From: Gemmatimonadaceae bacterium
GTDB lineage: Bacteria; Gemmatimonadota; Gemmatimonadetes; Gemmatimonadales; Gemmatimonadaceae
Assembly (NCBI GenBank): GCA_035606695.1
Contig: DATNEW010000050.1
Span: 124,001-188,000 of the forward strand
Direction of reading: 5' to 3'
Length of the DNA stretch: 64,000 nt
The position numbers were made by a program, and so were the translations under genes. Below the pieces are notes generated by a model that was given only the letters and a program-made list of their open reading frames with translations, was not told the origin of the DNA and made no database searches. Below are positions 24,860 through 34,536 of this stretch, one piece after another (position 1 is the first letter of the stretch; every line of letters starts with the position of its first letter).

Positions 24860-26365
24860 TTAGAGCTCTATGTGCCGCCCCCGCCAATCCCGCTTCGCGC
24901 GCGGAAAATCGGCCCGATAGTGCCCGCCGCGCGACTCGCGCCGCCGGAGCGCGGCCTCGACGACGAGCTGAGCGGTTTGCAGCATGTTCACTTCTTCCGT
25001 CGCGCCCTCGGGCAATCGCGTACCGATCTCCTCGAGACGCTCGGCTGCCGTGTTCAACCCACGCGCCGTCCGCGCGATGCCGGCGAAATCCCACATCACC
25101 GCGCGAATCGCATCCGCCGCGACCTGCGCCGCACCGCGATCCGCGAGCGGCGGCACCTTCCACTTCCCAGGTTTGGGGACGCTCCGGAGTCGCTGATTCT
25201 TCTCGACGTCCCGCGCGACACGCTCGGCGAACACCAGACCCTCGAGCAGTGAGTTCGATGCCAGGCGATTCGCGCCGTGCACGCCGGTGCGCGCAACTTC
25301 GCCAACGGCGTACAATCGCGGCGCGCTCGATTGGCCGCAGAGATCGGTGACGACGCCGCCCATCATGTAGTGCGCGGCCGGCGTCACCGGAATGAGATCC
25401 TTGCGTGGATCGATGCCGCGCGCCTCACACAGCGCGAAGATGCCCGGGAAGCGATCGACGAATCCCTGGCCAAGCTTTCGTGCATCGAGATACACCGGGC
25501 CGCTCCGCTTCTCGCGAAAGATCGCGCGCGCCACCACGTCGCGCGGCGCCAGCTCGGCGAGACGATGCCGGCCTTTCATGAAACGCACGCCGCGCGAGTT
25601 CACGAGCACCGCGCCTTCGCCGCGCACGGCCTCGGAGATGAGCGCGAGCGGATTTTCCCGCGTATCGAGCGCCGTCGGATGAAACTGTACGAACTCCATG
25701 TCGGCGAGCGTCGCGCCGGCACGATGCGCGATCGCGTAGCCGTCGCCTGTGGCGACGACCGGATTCGTCGTGTAGCGATAGATCTGCCCGCAACCGCCGG
25801 TCGCGAGGACAGTCGCGTCGGCAATGATCTCGGTCGCGCGGCCGGCGATGCTCGCGCGCACGCCGATACACGCGCCGCGCCGCATGATGAGATCGAGCAC
25901 GCGCGCCTTCTCGAGCACGCGAATGCGCTTCGTCTCACGCACGCGCGCCACGAGCGTTCGCGCCACCTCGGCACCCGTCTGATCGCCATGCGCGTGGACG
26001 ATGCGGTTCTTCGAGTGTGCCGCTTCGCGTCCAAGCTGAAGACGACCCTTGGGATCGAGGTCGAAATCAGCGCCGGCGGTCTGCAACTCTCTCACGCGCG
26101 CCGGCCCCTCCTCGACGAGCACCTGGACCGCGGCGGCATCACAGAGCGCCGCGCCGGCGGCCAGCGTGTCCTGCCGATGCAGCGAGGGCGAATCACCGGC
26201 GCCGAGTGCGGCGGCGATTCCACCCTGAGCATAGGCGGTGGCGCTGTCGAACAGCGAACGCTTCGTCAGCAGCAACACGTCGCCGTGCTCCGAGGCACGC
26301 CACGCGGTATGAAGACCGGCGACGCCGCTGCCGACGACGAGGAAGCGCGTTCTGATCTGGTCCAT
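24860..26365 (-). CDS. nadB: L-aspartate oxidase
   Basis: A 501-residue FAD enzyme oxidising aspartate to iminoaspartate, the first step of de novo NAD synthesis. FAD-binding motif VVGSGVAGLHTA near residue 11, SATAYAQGGIAAA, AHGDQTGAEVARTL, VLATGGCGQIYRYTTNP, VQFHPTAL and GGVVTDL with GVHGANRLASNSLLEGLVFAERV are all family signatures. ATG 26365 (MDQIRTRF) is chosen because the FAD motif follows at once; an earlier start at 26383 adds six residues. The divergent BMP gene starts 26 bp upstream, so their promoters must overlap or lie in each other's coding ends. Confidence 0.96.
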   Translation of the reverse strand: MDQIRTRFLVVGSGVAGLHTAWRASEHGDVLLLTKRSLFDSATAYAQGGIAAALGAGDSPSLHRQDTLAAGAALCDAAAVQVLVEEGPARVRELQTAGADFDLDPKGRLQLGREAAHSKNRIVHAHGDQTGAEVARTLVARVRETKRIRVLEKARVLDLIMRRGACIGVRASIAGRATEIIADATVLATGGCGQIYRYTTNPVVATGDGYAIAHRAGATLADMEFVQFHPTALDTRENPLALISEAVRGEGAVLVNSRGVRFMKGRHRLAELAPRDVVARAIFREKRSGPVYLDARKLGQGFVDRFPGIFALCEARGIDPRKDLIPVTPAAHYMMGGVVTDLCGQSSAPRLYAVGEVARTGVHGANRLASNSLLEGLVFAERVARDVEKNQRLRSVPKPGKWKVPPLADRGAAQVAADAIRAVMWDFAGIARTARGLNTAAERLEEIGTRLPEGATEEVNMLQTAQLVVEAALRRRESRGGHYRADFPRAKRDWRGRHIEL

Positions 26366-26391
26366 TTGGGCTAAACATACCAAGTTGGATC

Positions 26392-27429
26392 ATGCGAAAG
26401 CTGCTCATCCTCGTGGGCGTGCTGGTCGTCGTCCACGTGGCCCTCCTTTTCGTGCATCCCGCCCAGAGCGCGCAGGCCGCGTCGGACAATGCCGTGAACG
26501 TCGGCATCGTGCTCGACGTGGGCGGCCTGGGCGACAAGTCCTTCAACGACGGCGCGTATCGCGGCGCCGTGCTGGCCGAGAAACAGCTCGGCGCCAAGAT
26601 CCGTCTCATCGAGCCGGGCGAAGGCAGCGATCGCGAAGCGGGACTGCGGTTGCTGGCCGCGGAGCACATGGATCTCGTCATCGGCGTCGGCTTCATCTTC
26701 ACCGACGACGCCACGCAGCTCGCCAAGGAATATCCCAACGTCAACTTCGCGGTCGTCGATTACGCGATCGCCACCGACACGGCGGGCAAACCGATCCCGC
26801 CGCCGCCGAACCTGGCCGCGCTCAAGTTCAAGGAAGAGGAAGGCTCCTTCCTCGTCGGTGCGATGGCGGCGCTCGTCGGCAACTCGAAGAAAGTCGGATT
26901 CGTCGGCGGCATGGACGTACCGCTCATTCAGAAGTTTGAAGCAGGCTATCGCGCCGGTGTGAAGTACGTCTGTCCGAGTTGCACCGTCATCGCGCAATAC
27001 GCGGGTGTCACGCCCGAAGCATTTCGCAATCCGGGCAAGGGCAAGGAGCTCGCGCTCAATCAGTACAACCAGGGCGTGAACATCATCTATCATGCGTCGG
27101 GCTCGACCGGCCTCGGCGTCTTCGAGGCGGCGCGGCAGGCCGGCAAGTACGCGATCGGTGTGGATGCGGATCAGTACAGCGAAGCCCCGGGCCGCGTGCT
27201 GACCTCGATGGTGAAAGGCATCGACGTGTCGGTATTCGACATGATCAAGCGCGTGAAAGATCACACGTTCAAAGGCGGGATTTACACGTACGGCCTCGCG
27301 CAGAACGGCGTTGGCTACGTGTACGACGAGCACAATCGCGCGCTGATCCCCGACAGCGTACACACGCGTCTCGAGCAGATCAAAGCCGACATCATCTCGG
27401 GCAAGATCACCGTCCCCTCCACACGATGA
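26392..27429 (+). CDS. BMP-family nucleoside ABC transporter, substrate-binding protein
   Basis: A 345-residue periplasmic binding protein of the BMP/Med type. A signal peptide (hydrophobic residues 4-22, AQSAQA cleavage region) has no lipobox Cys, so a soluble periplasmic protein is expected. Family blocks are VGIVLDVGGLGDKSFNDGA, YPNVNFAVVDY, EEGSFLVGAMAAL, KVGFVGGMDVPLI, and the ligand-loop IYHASGSTGLGVFEAA with GVDADQYSEAPG. Such proteins bind purine nucleosides in known systems. It is the first gene of a complete importer operon, and its stop overlaps the ATPase start (ATGA). Confidence 0.94.
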   Translation: MRKLLILVGVLVVVHVALLFVHPAQSAQAASDNAVNVGIVLDVGGLGDKSFNDGAYRGAVLAEKQLGAKIRLIEPGEGSDREAGLRLLAAEHMDLVIGVGFIFTDDATQLAKEYPNVNFAVVDYAIATDTAGKPIPPPPNLAALKFKEEEGSFLVGAMAALVGNSKKVGFVGGMDVPLIQKFEAGYRAGVKYVCPSCTVIAQYAGVTPEAFRNPGKGKELALNQYNQGVNIIYHASGSTGLGVFEAARQAGKYAIGVDADQYSEAPGRVLTSMVKGIDVSVFDMIKRVKDHTFKGGIYTYGLAQNGVGYVYDEHNRALIPDSVHTRLEQIKADIISGKITVPSTR

Positions 27430-28997
27430 GTATGGCGGAACCGACACTCCCCTTCGCCATCCGCCTCACCGACATCGAGAAGAACTTCGGGCCCGTTCAG
27501 GCCAATCGCGGAGCGTCGCTCGAGGTCGCGCCGGGCGAGATTCACGCGCTCGTTGGCGAGAACGGCGCGGGCAAGTCGACGCTGATGCGCGTGCTGAGCG
27601 GCATGTATTCGCCCGACGGCGGTCGTATGGAAGTCAACGGCCGCGATGTCACAGGTTGGAGCACGGCCGACGCGATCGACGCCGGCGTGGGCATGGTGCA
27701 CCAGCACTTCATGCTCGTGCCGACGCTCACCGTCGCGGAAAACGTCATGCTCGGCCGCGAGCTGACGCGCGGCGGACAGCTCGATACGCGGCGCGCCGAA
27801 CGTGAAGTCATGCAGCTTGGCACGTCGACGGGCCTGACGGTGCAAGCCGATCGCCTCGTGTCGGATCTCTCGGTCGGCGAAGCGCAACGTGTCGAGATTC
27901 TGAAAACGCTCTATCGCGGCGCCAGGATCTTGATTCTCGACGAGCCGACCGCGGTGCTCTCGCCGCCCGAGATCGACGAGCTGTGGCAAGTACTGCGGCA
28001 GATGCGCGCGCGCGGCGAAACGATCGTGCTCATCACGCACAAGCTCGATGAAGTGATGGAGATCTCCGACACGATCACCGTCATGCGCCACGGTAAAACC
28101 GTCGGCCGCCTTCGCACCGCGGACACGACGCCCGAGGAAATCGCGCGAACGATGGTTGGCCGAGATGTGTCGCTGGCGATGAACTACGTCGCGGACGAAC
28201 GTGGCATCACATCGAGAACATCGCCCAACGCGTCGGCGGAGCCGCTGCTCGTGGTGAAGAACCTCGTCGTTGAAAGCGCGCGGCGGCTGGTCGCGGTGAA
28301 CGACGTCAGCTTCTCCATCGCACCGGGCGAGATCCTGGGCGTCGCCGGCGTCGAAGGCAACGGACAGACCGAGTTGCTCGAGGCACTCGCTGGACTGCGC
28401 CCGGCAAAGCGCGGCGAGATTCGTATTGGCACTCGCGACGTGACATCGCTCTCCGTGAAAGCGCGCGGTGACGCCGGACTGTCGCACATTCCGGAAGATC
28501 GCCATCTGCGCGGCTTGATCCTCGACTATTCGGTCGCCGAGAATCTCGTGCTCGGCCAGCAGCATCATTTCACGAGGGGCGCGCGGCTCGATCAGCCGCG
28601 GATCGCCGGCAACGCGCGCGAGCAGATCGAGCGCTTCGACATTCGTCCGGCGGACGCGGCGCTTCCCGCTCGCGCGCTCTCCGGTGGCAACCAGCAGAAG
28701 ATCGTCATCGCGCGCGAGATGGGACGCGCGTTTCAAGTGCTGCTCGCCGCGCAGCCCACGCGCGGCGTGGACGTCGGCGCCATCGAGTTCATTCACGCGC
28801 GGCTTCGCGAAGCGCGCGACGCCGGCAAGGCGATTCTCCTGGTGTCCGCGGACCTCGCGGAGATTCTCGCGCTCTCTGATCGAATCGCCGTGATGTACGG
28901 CGGCCGATTCGTGACCGTGATGCCACGCGGCCAGGCGAGCGAAGAAGTGCTCGGACCGTACATGACCGGCGCCTCGAAGACCGGAGACGCCGCGTGA
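27426..28997 (+). CDS. ABC transporter ATPase, BMP/nucleoside type (two ATPase domains)
   Basis: A 523-residue ATPase with two fused nucleotide-binding domains. The first has Walker A GENGAGKST, a signature LSVGEAQRVEI and Walker B ILILDEPTAVLSPPE. The second has a GVEGNGQTELLEALAG P-loop, signature LSGGNQQKIVIARE and the degenerate Walker B LLAAQPTRGVDVGA. The degenerate second site is normal for this family. Start ATG 27426 overlaps the binding-protein stop. It drives uptake through the two permeases encoded next. Confidence 0.95.
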   Translation: MSMAEPTLPFAIRLTDIEKNFGPVQANRGASLEVAPGEIHALVGENGAGKSTLMRVLSGMYSPDGGRMEVNGRDVTGWSTADAIDAGVGMVHQHFMLVPTLTVAENVMLGRELTRGGQLDTRRAEREVMQLGTSTGLTVQADRLVSDLSVGEAQRVEILKTLYRGARILILDEPTAVLSPPEIDELWQVLRQMRARGETIVLITHKLDEVMEISDTITVMRHGKTVGRLRTADTTPEEIARTMVGRDVSLAMNYVADERGITSRTSPNASAEPLLVVKNLVVESARRLVAVNDVSFSIAPGEILGVAGVEGNGQTELLEALAGLRPAKRGEIRIGTRDVTSLSVKARGDAGLSHIPEDRHLRGLILDYSVAENLVLGQQHHFTRGARLDQPRIAGNAREQIERFDIRPADAALPARALSGGNQQKIVIAREMGRAFQVLLAAQPTRGVDVGAIEFIHARLREARDAGKAILLVSADLAEILALSDRIAVMYGGRFVTVMPRGQASEEVLGPYMTGASKTGDAA

Positions 28998-29013
28998 GAC
29001 AACTGAGAGAACA

Positions 29014-30057
29014 ATGAGAGAGCAACTCGAGGAGGCGGTACTTCCGGCGATCGTCGCGTTGCTCGTCGCGGCGATCGTCGGCGATATTCTAATTCTCTCA
29101 TTTGGCCAGAACCCGGGCACAGTCTATCGCCTGCTGATCGAGGGTACCTGGGGCAACGCGTACGGATTCGGCCAGGTGTTGTACAAGGCGACCACGCTGA
29201 CGTTCACGGGCCTTGCCGTTGCGATCGGCCTGCGCGCCGGGCTGTTCAACATCGGCGCCGAGAGTCAGCTCGCGGCCGGTGGATTCCTTGCCGCGCTGCT
29301 CGGTCTCGTGCTTCCGGCAAGCCTCCCGTCGATTGTCGCGCTCCCGCTCTTCATCGTCGCCGCGGCGCTCGGCGGCGGGATCGTCGGCGGCGTGCCGGGT
29401 GTGCTCAAGGCAAGATTCGGCGCGCACGAAGTCATTACGACGATCATGCTCAACTTCATCGTGCTCGCACTGCTGAACTATTTCGTCGTCGCGCATCTCA
29501 AGGTCGAAGGTACGTTGCACACGAGCGACATCCACACGGGCGCGATCTCGCGGTTGTCGGATTTCATCGGTGCGTTCCATGGGTCGGCGGCGAATCTCGT
29601 GATCGTGCTCGCCGTGCTCACGGTGATCGGCGCCTGGTGGTTCTTGTTTCGTACGCGCCGCGGTTTCGAGTTGCGCGCCACGGGCCTGCAGCCCGAGGCG
29701 GCGGAGTACGGCGGCGTCGACGTGCGCGCCGTGTGGTGGCGCGCGATGGCGCTCTCCGGTGCACTCGCCGGCCTAGGCGGATTGAATTTTGTGCTCGGAT
29801 ACAAGCACTACTACGAGGAGGCCTTCGCGTCGGGCGCCGGATTTCTTGGCATCGCGGTCGCGATCGTGGGACGCAACCATCCGATTGGTGTGGCGCTTGC
29901 GGCGCTCGTGTTCGCGACGCTCTCGCAAGGCGGCCTGGCGGTGAACGCCGCGGTGCCGAAGCAGATTGTCGACGTGTTGCAGGCCGTCGTGATCATCGCC
30001 GTCGCGGCGTCGGTGCCCGAGGTGCGGCGTATGTTGCGTGTCGGGAGGCGCGCGTGA
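29014..30057 (+). CDS. ABC transporter permease, nucleoside importer subunit 1
   Basis: A 347-residue inner-membrane permease of the branched-chain/BMP type with about eight to ten hydrophobic helices (for example residues 9-30, 64-82, 98-118). Conserved blocks are FTGLAVAIGLRAGLFNIGAESQ, FGAHEVITTIMLNFI, EYGGVDV and GAGFLGIAVAIVGRNHP. ATG 29014 follows the ATPase stop by 16 bp. Its stop overlaps the GTG start of the second permease. Together they form the translocation channel. Confidence 0.94.
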   Translation: MREQLEEAVLPAIVALLVAAIVGDILILSFGQNPGTVYRLLIEGTWGNAYGFGQVLYKATTLTFTGLAVAIGLRAGLFNIGAESQLAAGGFLAALLGLVLPASLPSIVALPLFIVAAALGGGIVGGVPGVLKARFGAHEVITTIMLNFIVLALLNYFVVAHLKVEGTLHTSDIHTGAISRLSDFIGAFHGSAANLVIVLAVLTVIGAWWFLFRTRRGFELRATGLQPEAAEYGGVDVRAVWWRAMALSGALAGLGGLNFVLGYKHYYEEAFASGAGFLGIAVAIVGRNHPIGVALAALVFATLSQGGLAVNAAVPKQIVDVLQAVVIIAVAASVPEVRRMLRVGRRA

Positions 30058-30935
30058 TTCTTTTCGCCTTTCTCGCCCAGACACTTCGCATCGCCATACC
30101 GTACCTCTTCGCGGCGAGCGGCGGTGTGATCTCCGAGCGTGCGGGTCTCATCGGCCTGGGGCTCGAGGGCTACATGCTCGGCGGCGCGTTCTGCGGCGCG
30201 ATCGCCGGGTATTACTCGGGCAATCCCTGGATAGGACTGATTGGTGCATTGGCCGGCGGTGCCGCGCTCGCGCTGCTGTATGCCGTGACGGCCATTCGCT
30301 TTCGCGCCGATCAAGTCGTTGTCGGCATCGCGATCAATCTGCTCGTGACCGGCGCGACGCGATTCTTCCTGCGGTTGTTCTTTCACAGTTCTGCAAACTC
30401 GCCGCGCATTCCCGGTTTCGGCGGTGAACGAACCGGCACGGGCATCGCGGCGCTCGCCGGCAACCCGATGATCTGGTTGGGGCTCATCGCCGTCGCGTAT
30501 GTCGGGTGGCTGTTGTATCACACGCCGTTCGGATTGCGCGTGCGCGCCGCCGGCGAGCATCCGGCGGCCGCCGTCACGCTCGGCGTGCCGCTCAATCGCG
30601 TGCGGTATCTCGCGGCGGCGTTGTCTGGCATGCTCGCCGCGCTCGGGGGCGCATACCTCGCGCTCGACCAGCACCAGTTCAGCGCGGAGATGACCGCGGG
30701 ACGCGGGTTCATCGCGTTGGCCGCGACGATCTTCGGTCGATGGGATCCCTGGCGTGCCGCGCTCGCGTGCCTGCTCTTCGCCGCCGCTGAAACATTGCAG
30801 ATTCAATTGCAGGGCGCGCAGGCGATTCCGTCGCAGTTCGTCGAGATGATCCCGTATGCGCTGACGATCATTGCGCTGGCGGGCGTCGTCGGACGCGCCG
30901 TACCGCCGGCCGCGCTGGGCAAGGTCACCGAGTAG
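30054..30935 (+). CDS. ABC transporter permease, nucleoside importer subunit 2
   Basis: A 293-residue membrane permease, partner of the previous one. Conserved blocks are SGGVISERAGLIGLGLEGYMLGGA, RADQVVVGIAINLLVTG, GLRVRAAGEHPAAA, GGAYLALDQHQFSAEMTAGRGFIALAATIFGRWDP (read in two pieces) and QFVEMIPYALTI. The start is GTG 30054 within GTGA, with a strong GGGAGG ribosome site 7 bases before. The importer operon is complete: binding protein, ATPase and two permeases. Confidence 0.94.
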   Translation: MILFAFLAQTLRIAIPYLFAASGGVISERAGLIGLGLEGYMLGGAFCGAIAGYYSGNPWIGLIGALAGGAALALLYAVTAIRFRADQVVVGIAINLLVTGATRFFLRLFFHSSANSPRIPGFGGERTGTGIAALAGNPMIWLGLIAVAYVGWLLYHTPFGLRVRAAGEHPAAAVTLGVPLNRVRYLAAALSGMLAALGGAYLALDQHQFSAEMTAGRGFIALAATIFGRWDPWRAALACLLFAAAETLQIQLQGAQAIPSQFVEMIPYALTIIALAGVVGRAVPPAALGKVTE

Positions 30936-30963
30936 GATTCGGCGACCGGCCTACCTTTATTCG

Positions 30964-32301
30964 ATGCCGCAATCTCTATCCCCGAATCCCGCCTCCACCG
31001 AACGGGGAGCCCAAGCCAAGAAGACCGACGTCGGCAAGCTGACCGTGTTGATGATCACCGCGTTCATCGACATGGTCGGCGTGCTGATGATCATTCCGCT
31101 CATGCCGTTCTACGCGAAGAATTTCGGCGCGAACGGACTCATGGTCGGATTGCTCGTGTCCGCGTTTTCCGTCGCGCAGCTGCTCAGCGCGCCAATCTGG
31201 GGGCGCTTCTCGGATCGATACGGACGGCGCCCCGCGCTGATCGTCGGCATTACCGGTTCGATGATCGCATATGTCGTATTCGCATATGCGAATTCATTGT
31301 GGCTGCTGTTTCTCTCGCGGCTGATTCAAGGGTCGGGCGGCGGAACGGTCGGCGTGATTCAAGCGTACGTCGCCGACGCCGTGGCGCCCGAACAGCGTGC
31401 GAAAGGCTTGGGCTGGCTGTCCGCGGCGACGAACGCCGGCGTCGCCCTCGGCCCCGTGGTTGGTGGGCAGGCGTTGCATTTCGGAGGCGCTCACGGACCA
31501 GGCTTGGCCGCGGCTGTTCTCTGTTTCCTGAACATCATTTTCGCGTTCCATTTTCTGGCCGAATCGCGCGACATGGTCGAAGCGCGTTCGAGTGTCCATG
31601 TTCCTGGACGCTCGACAAAGGCGGTGTTGCGCGTCGTAACACACTCGAACGAGGCCGCCCCGAGACTGATCTGGATCTATGCCATCGGCATTGGTGCATT
31701 TCAGGGCTTGAATGCGATTCTGGCGTTGTTTCTGGCGGCGCGGTTTGGTGTGACGACGGACACAATTCAGTATTTCTACGCGTACATCGGTGTCATCTCG
31801 ATGCTGACGCGCGCGTTCCTGCTGGGACGAGCCGTCGACAGATTCGGCGAGGTGCGGCTGTCGAGGATCGGCCAGGCGCTGTTGGCGCTTGGCCTTGCGG
31901 CGATGCCGCTCACGCACCGTCTGAGCGATCCTGGCGCGTTGGCGGCCAAGCTGGGCGGACTGTTGCCGGTGTCGGCCGTGACGATACTTCCATTCGTGCC
32001 GCTCGCCCTCGCCGTTGCGCTATTGCCCTTAGGGACGGCATTCACGTTTCCGTGTGTTACCGCGATGTTGTCGCGGGTGATTCCCAGTCGTGAGCGCGGG
32101 CTTTACATGGGCGTACAACAGACGTTCGGCGGGATTGCTCGCGTCGTGTTTCCAATTCTGGCAGGCTGGGCCTTCGACCGCTTCCCGGAGCTTCCGTTCT
32201 TTGCATCGGCCACGCTCGTGGCTGGCACGATTCTGCTAGGGCTGGGTATGGAAGAATTCACTCGTCCCAAGCGCGAACCCGAAGCCGCTCCGGCGGCTTA
32301 A
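30964..32301 (+). CDS. MFS transporter (TetA-like drug/proton antiporter family)
   Basis: A 445-residue major facilitator with ~12 hydrophobic segments. The first loop has the MFS motif GRFSDRYGRRPALI (residues ~80-93), and motif C-like GLGWLSAATNAGVALGPVVGG is in helix 5, typical of the antiporter branch that includes TetA and Bmr. Substrate is unknown. It lies 28 bp after the nucleoside importer and might be read through from it, but no functional link is shown. ATG 30964 is chosen; earlier codons extend into the gap. Confidence 0.88.
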   Translation: MPQSLSPNPASTERGAQAKKTDVGKLTVLMITAFIDMVGVLMIIPLMPFYAKNFGANGLMVGLLVSAFSVAQLLSAPIWGRFSDRYGRRPALIVGITGSMIAYVVFAYANSLWLLFLSRLIQGSGGGTVGVIQAYVADAVAPEQRAKGLGWLSAATNAGVALGPVVGGQALHFGGAHGPGLAAAVLCFLNIIFAFHFLAESRDMVEARSSVHVPGRSTKAVLRVVTHSNEAAPRLIWIYAIGIGAFQGLNAILALFLAARFGVTTDTIQYFYAYIGVISMLTRAFLLGRAVDRFGEVRLSRIGQALLALGLAAMPLTHRLSDPGALAAKLGGLLPVSAVTILPFVPLALAVALLPLGTAFTFPCVTAMLSRVIPSRERGLYMGVQQTFGGIARVVFPILAGWAFDRFPELPFFASATLVAGTILLGLGMEEFTRPKREPEAAPAA

Positions 32302-32347
32302 TTCACGCCGCAAGGCAATAGTCCTGATGATCTTCGGAGGTCGTCGC

Positions 32348-34414
32348 ATGTTCGCTCCTCAGGTGCGTGGAGCGTTGATCCTTGGCTCGGTGCTGGTATT
32401 TGCGTCCGCGTGTGGCGGCAGCGGCTCCGAGCCAACTGGTACAACGAACGGTACGAACGCGGCCGCCGTTGCCGTCGTTTCCGGGAATGGACAGACGGGC
32501 CTCATTGGCACCGCGTTGTCGTTGCCGCTCGTCGTGAAGGTGACGACGACCGCCGGCACGGTGGTGCCCGGCGCGACGGTGAACTTCGTCGTCACGGTCG
32601 GCGCGGCGAGCGTATCACCCGCAAGCGCGATCACCGACGCTGCCGGTCAGGCGAGAACGGTGGTGACGTTCGGATCGTCGGCGGGCGGCGTCGTGGTGAC
32701 GGCGACCGTCGCGGGCACGTCGCTGTCGACGACGTTCAATCTCGTCGCCGGGACATCGACAACGGCCAGTGCGTGCAGCACCGGCGGCGCCGTGCAATCG
32801 CCGGCCGCCGGCACCGTGCTTCCCGGTGTGAGCGGCACCGGCATTTGCTTGAGCGGTGGAACGTCCGGCGCGGACTACGCGCTGGTTGCCTTCAACAGCA
32901 ATCCCGACTCGAGCCTCGCCGTGACCAACTTCTCGGTGCGGTCCGCCGGGATCGTACCGTTGACCACGGCCGACGTGGCGCCATCGGCGAACGTCGTGCC
33001 CACGTCGTCGGCGCTTCGTTTGGGACGGAACGCGCAGCAGCGCTTCGACATGCAGTTGCGTGAAACGGCGAGGCGCGAATTGGCGGCCCGCATTCCCGCC
33101 GCACGTGCATGGCGGAATCAGCGCACCTCCTCCGGCGCGTCGTTCAACGCGATTCCGTCGTCGCTGAGCATTGGACAGACCATCACGCTCAACGCGAACG
33201 GCAATCAGGCGTGCGATGCACCCATCAACGTTCGCGCGCGTGTCGTTGCAACTTCGAACACGGCGATCATCGTCGCCGACAGCGCCAATCCGACGGGTGG
33301 GTTCACCGACGCCGAGTACGCATCGTTCGCCACGACGTTCGATACGCTCATCAATCCGCTCGACGTCAACGCCTTCGGCCAGCCCACCGATATCGACAGG
33401 AATGGCAAGATTCTCATCCTGTTCACGAAGGAAGTGAACAAGCTCACGCCGCGCGGCAGCGATGGCGTGATCGGCGGCTTCACCTTCGAGCGCGATCTCT
33501 TCCCGATCAAGGACACCGTCATCGCCGGTACGACCGTTCGCGGCTGCGCCGGAAGCAACCAGGGCGAGATGTTCTACATGCTGGTGCCCGATCCCGCCGG
33601 CGTGTTCAGCGATTCGCGCAGCAAAAGCGGCGTGTCCAATCTGACCGCCGGCACGCTGGCCCACGAGTACCAGCACTTGATCAACGCCGCCCGCCGCATC
33701 TACATCAACGATGCGGATGATTTCGAGACGGTGTGGCTCAACGAAGGCTTGAGCCACATTGCCGAGGAGTTGCTGTATTACCGTCTGAGCGGCAAGTCGC
33801 CGCGCCAGAACATCGGCGTCAACGACATCATCAACGATCAGGCGACGTACTTCAACAATCAGGGCGACAATCTCAGCCGCTTCCAGATTTTCCTAGGGAT
33901 GCCGTCACAGACCGGCGTGTATGCAGCCAACGATTCGCTCGAGACGCGCGGCGCCGACTGGAATCTTCTGCGGTACCTCGCCGACCATCGCGGATCGTCG
34001 GATGCCGATACGTGGCAGCTGCTCGACAACTCCAAGGTCGAGGGACTGAACAACCTCGCCGGTGTGTTCGGCACGAACATCATGACACAGATTCGCGACT
34101 GGGCTACGTCGGTCTATAGCGACGACGTCGCGGGGGTTACGGACCCGCGGTTCCTCGAGCCAAGCTGGAACCACCGCTCGATCTTTCCGCACTTGTGCAT
34201 CGATTCGAACACGAATTGCACGACGCTCAACAAATATCCGTTGCAGCTCACGCCACTTTCGGATCAATCGCCGGCGACGGTGCCGCTCGTGGCCGGCGGC
34301 GCGGCGTACTTCCGGTTCACGGTGCCGGCCGGTACACAGGCGTCGATCGACTGGACGTCGGGTGGGTTGCCCGTGTCGCCGTTGGTGCAATTCACCGTCG
34401 TGCGAAGCAAGTAG
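32348..34414 (+). CDS. Secreted lipoprotein with Ig-like domain and HEYQH metalloprotease-like region
   Basis: A 688-residue lipoprotein: signal peptide with lipobox Cys22 (FASACGG), then a Big-1/Ig-like domain (residues ~40-145, GLIGTALSLPLVVKV, GATVNFVV), a linker, and a C-terminal region with zinc motif H439-E-Y-Q-H443 followed by E466 in NEGLSHIAEE, spacing expected of a gluzincin peptidase. A beta-rich tail ends it. ATG 32348 has a GGAGG ribosome site about 8 bases upstream. It is probably an envelope-anchored peptidase; activity is inferred only from the metal motif. A GTCATCCC palindrome follows its stop. Confidence 0.82.
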   Translation: MFAPQVRGALILGSVLVFASACGGSGSEPTGTTNGTNAAAVAVVSGNGQTGLIGTALSLPLVVKVTTTAGTVVPGATVNFVVTVGAASVSPASAITDAAGQARTVVTFGSSAGGVVVTATVAGTSLSTTFNLVAGTSTTASACSTGGAVQSPAAGTVLPGVSGTGICLSGGTSGADYALVAFNSNPDSSLAVTNFSVRSAGIVPLTTADVAPSANVVPTSSALRLGRNAQQRFDMQLRETARRELAARIPAARAWRNQRTSSGASFNAIPSSLSIGQTITLNANGNQACDAPINVRARVVATSNTAIIVADSANPTGGFTDAEYASFATTFDTLINPLDVNAFGQPTDIDRNGKILILFTKEVNKLTPRGSDGVIGGFTFERDLFPIKDTVIAGTTVRGCAGSNQGEMFYMLVPDPAGVFSDSRSKSGVSNLTAGTLAHEYQHLINAARRIYINDADDFETVWLNEGLSHIAEELLYYRLSGKSPRQNIGVNDIINDQATYFNNQGDNLSRFQIFLGMPSQTGVYAANDSLETRGADWNLLRYLADHRGSSDADTWQLLDNSKVEGLNNLAGVFGTNIMTQIRDWATSVYSDDVAGVTDPRFLEPSWNHRSIFPHLCIDSNTNCTTLNKYPLQLTPLSDQSPATVPLVAGGAAYFRFTVPAGTQASIDWTSGGLPVSPLVQFTVVRSK

Positions 34415-34417
34415 CGA

Positions 34418-34518
34418 GTCATCCCGACCGGAGTGAAACGACCGAGGGATCTAACATCTCGATAGAGGGCTGAGCCCTCATACCGGGACGCTAGATCCCT
34501 CGCTACGCTCGGGATGAC
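34418..34518. repeat. 101-bp GTCATCCC palindromic element
   Basis: Ends GTCATCCCGA and TCGGGATGAC; an inner pair GAGGGATCT/AGATCCCTC encloses a variable core with its own small hairpin (GAGGGCTGAGCCCTC). It lies in the convergent gap between the lipoprotein and the ANTAR regulator gene, so it may also serve as a terminator for either. Confidence 0.92.
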
Positions 34519-34536
34519 AACCTTCGCGTGTCGCGC

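Noticed and set aside
28740-28775. Degenerate Walker B in the second half of the BMP ATPase as a sign of decay
   Set aside because: LLAAQPTRGVDVGA is the usual form in this transporter family.
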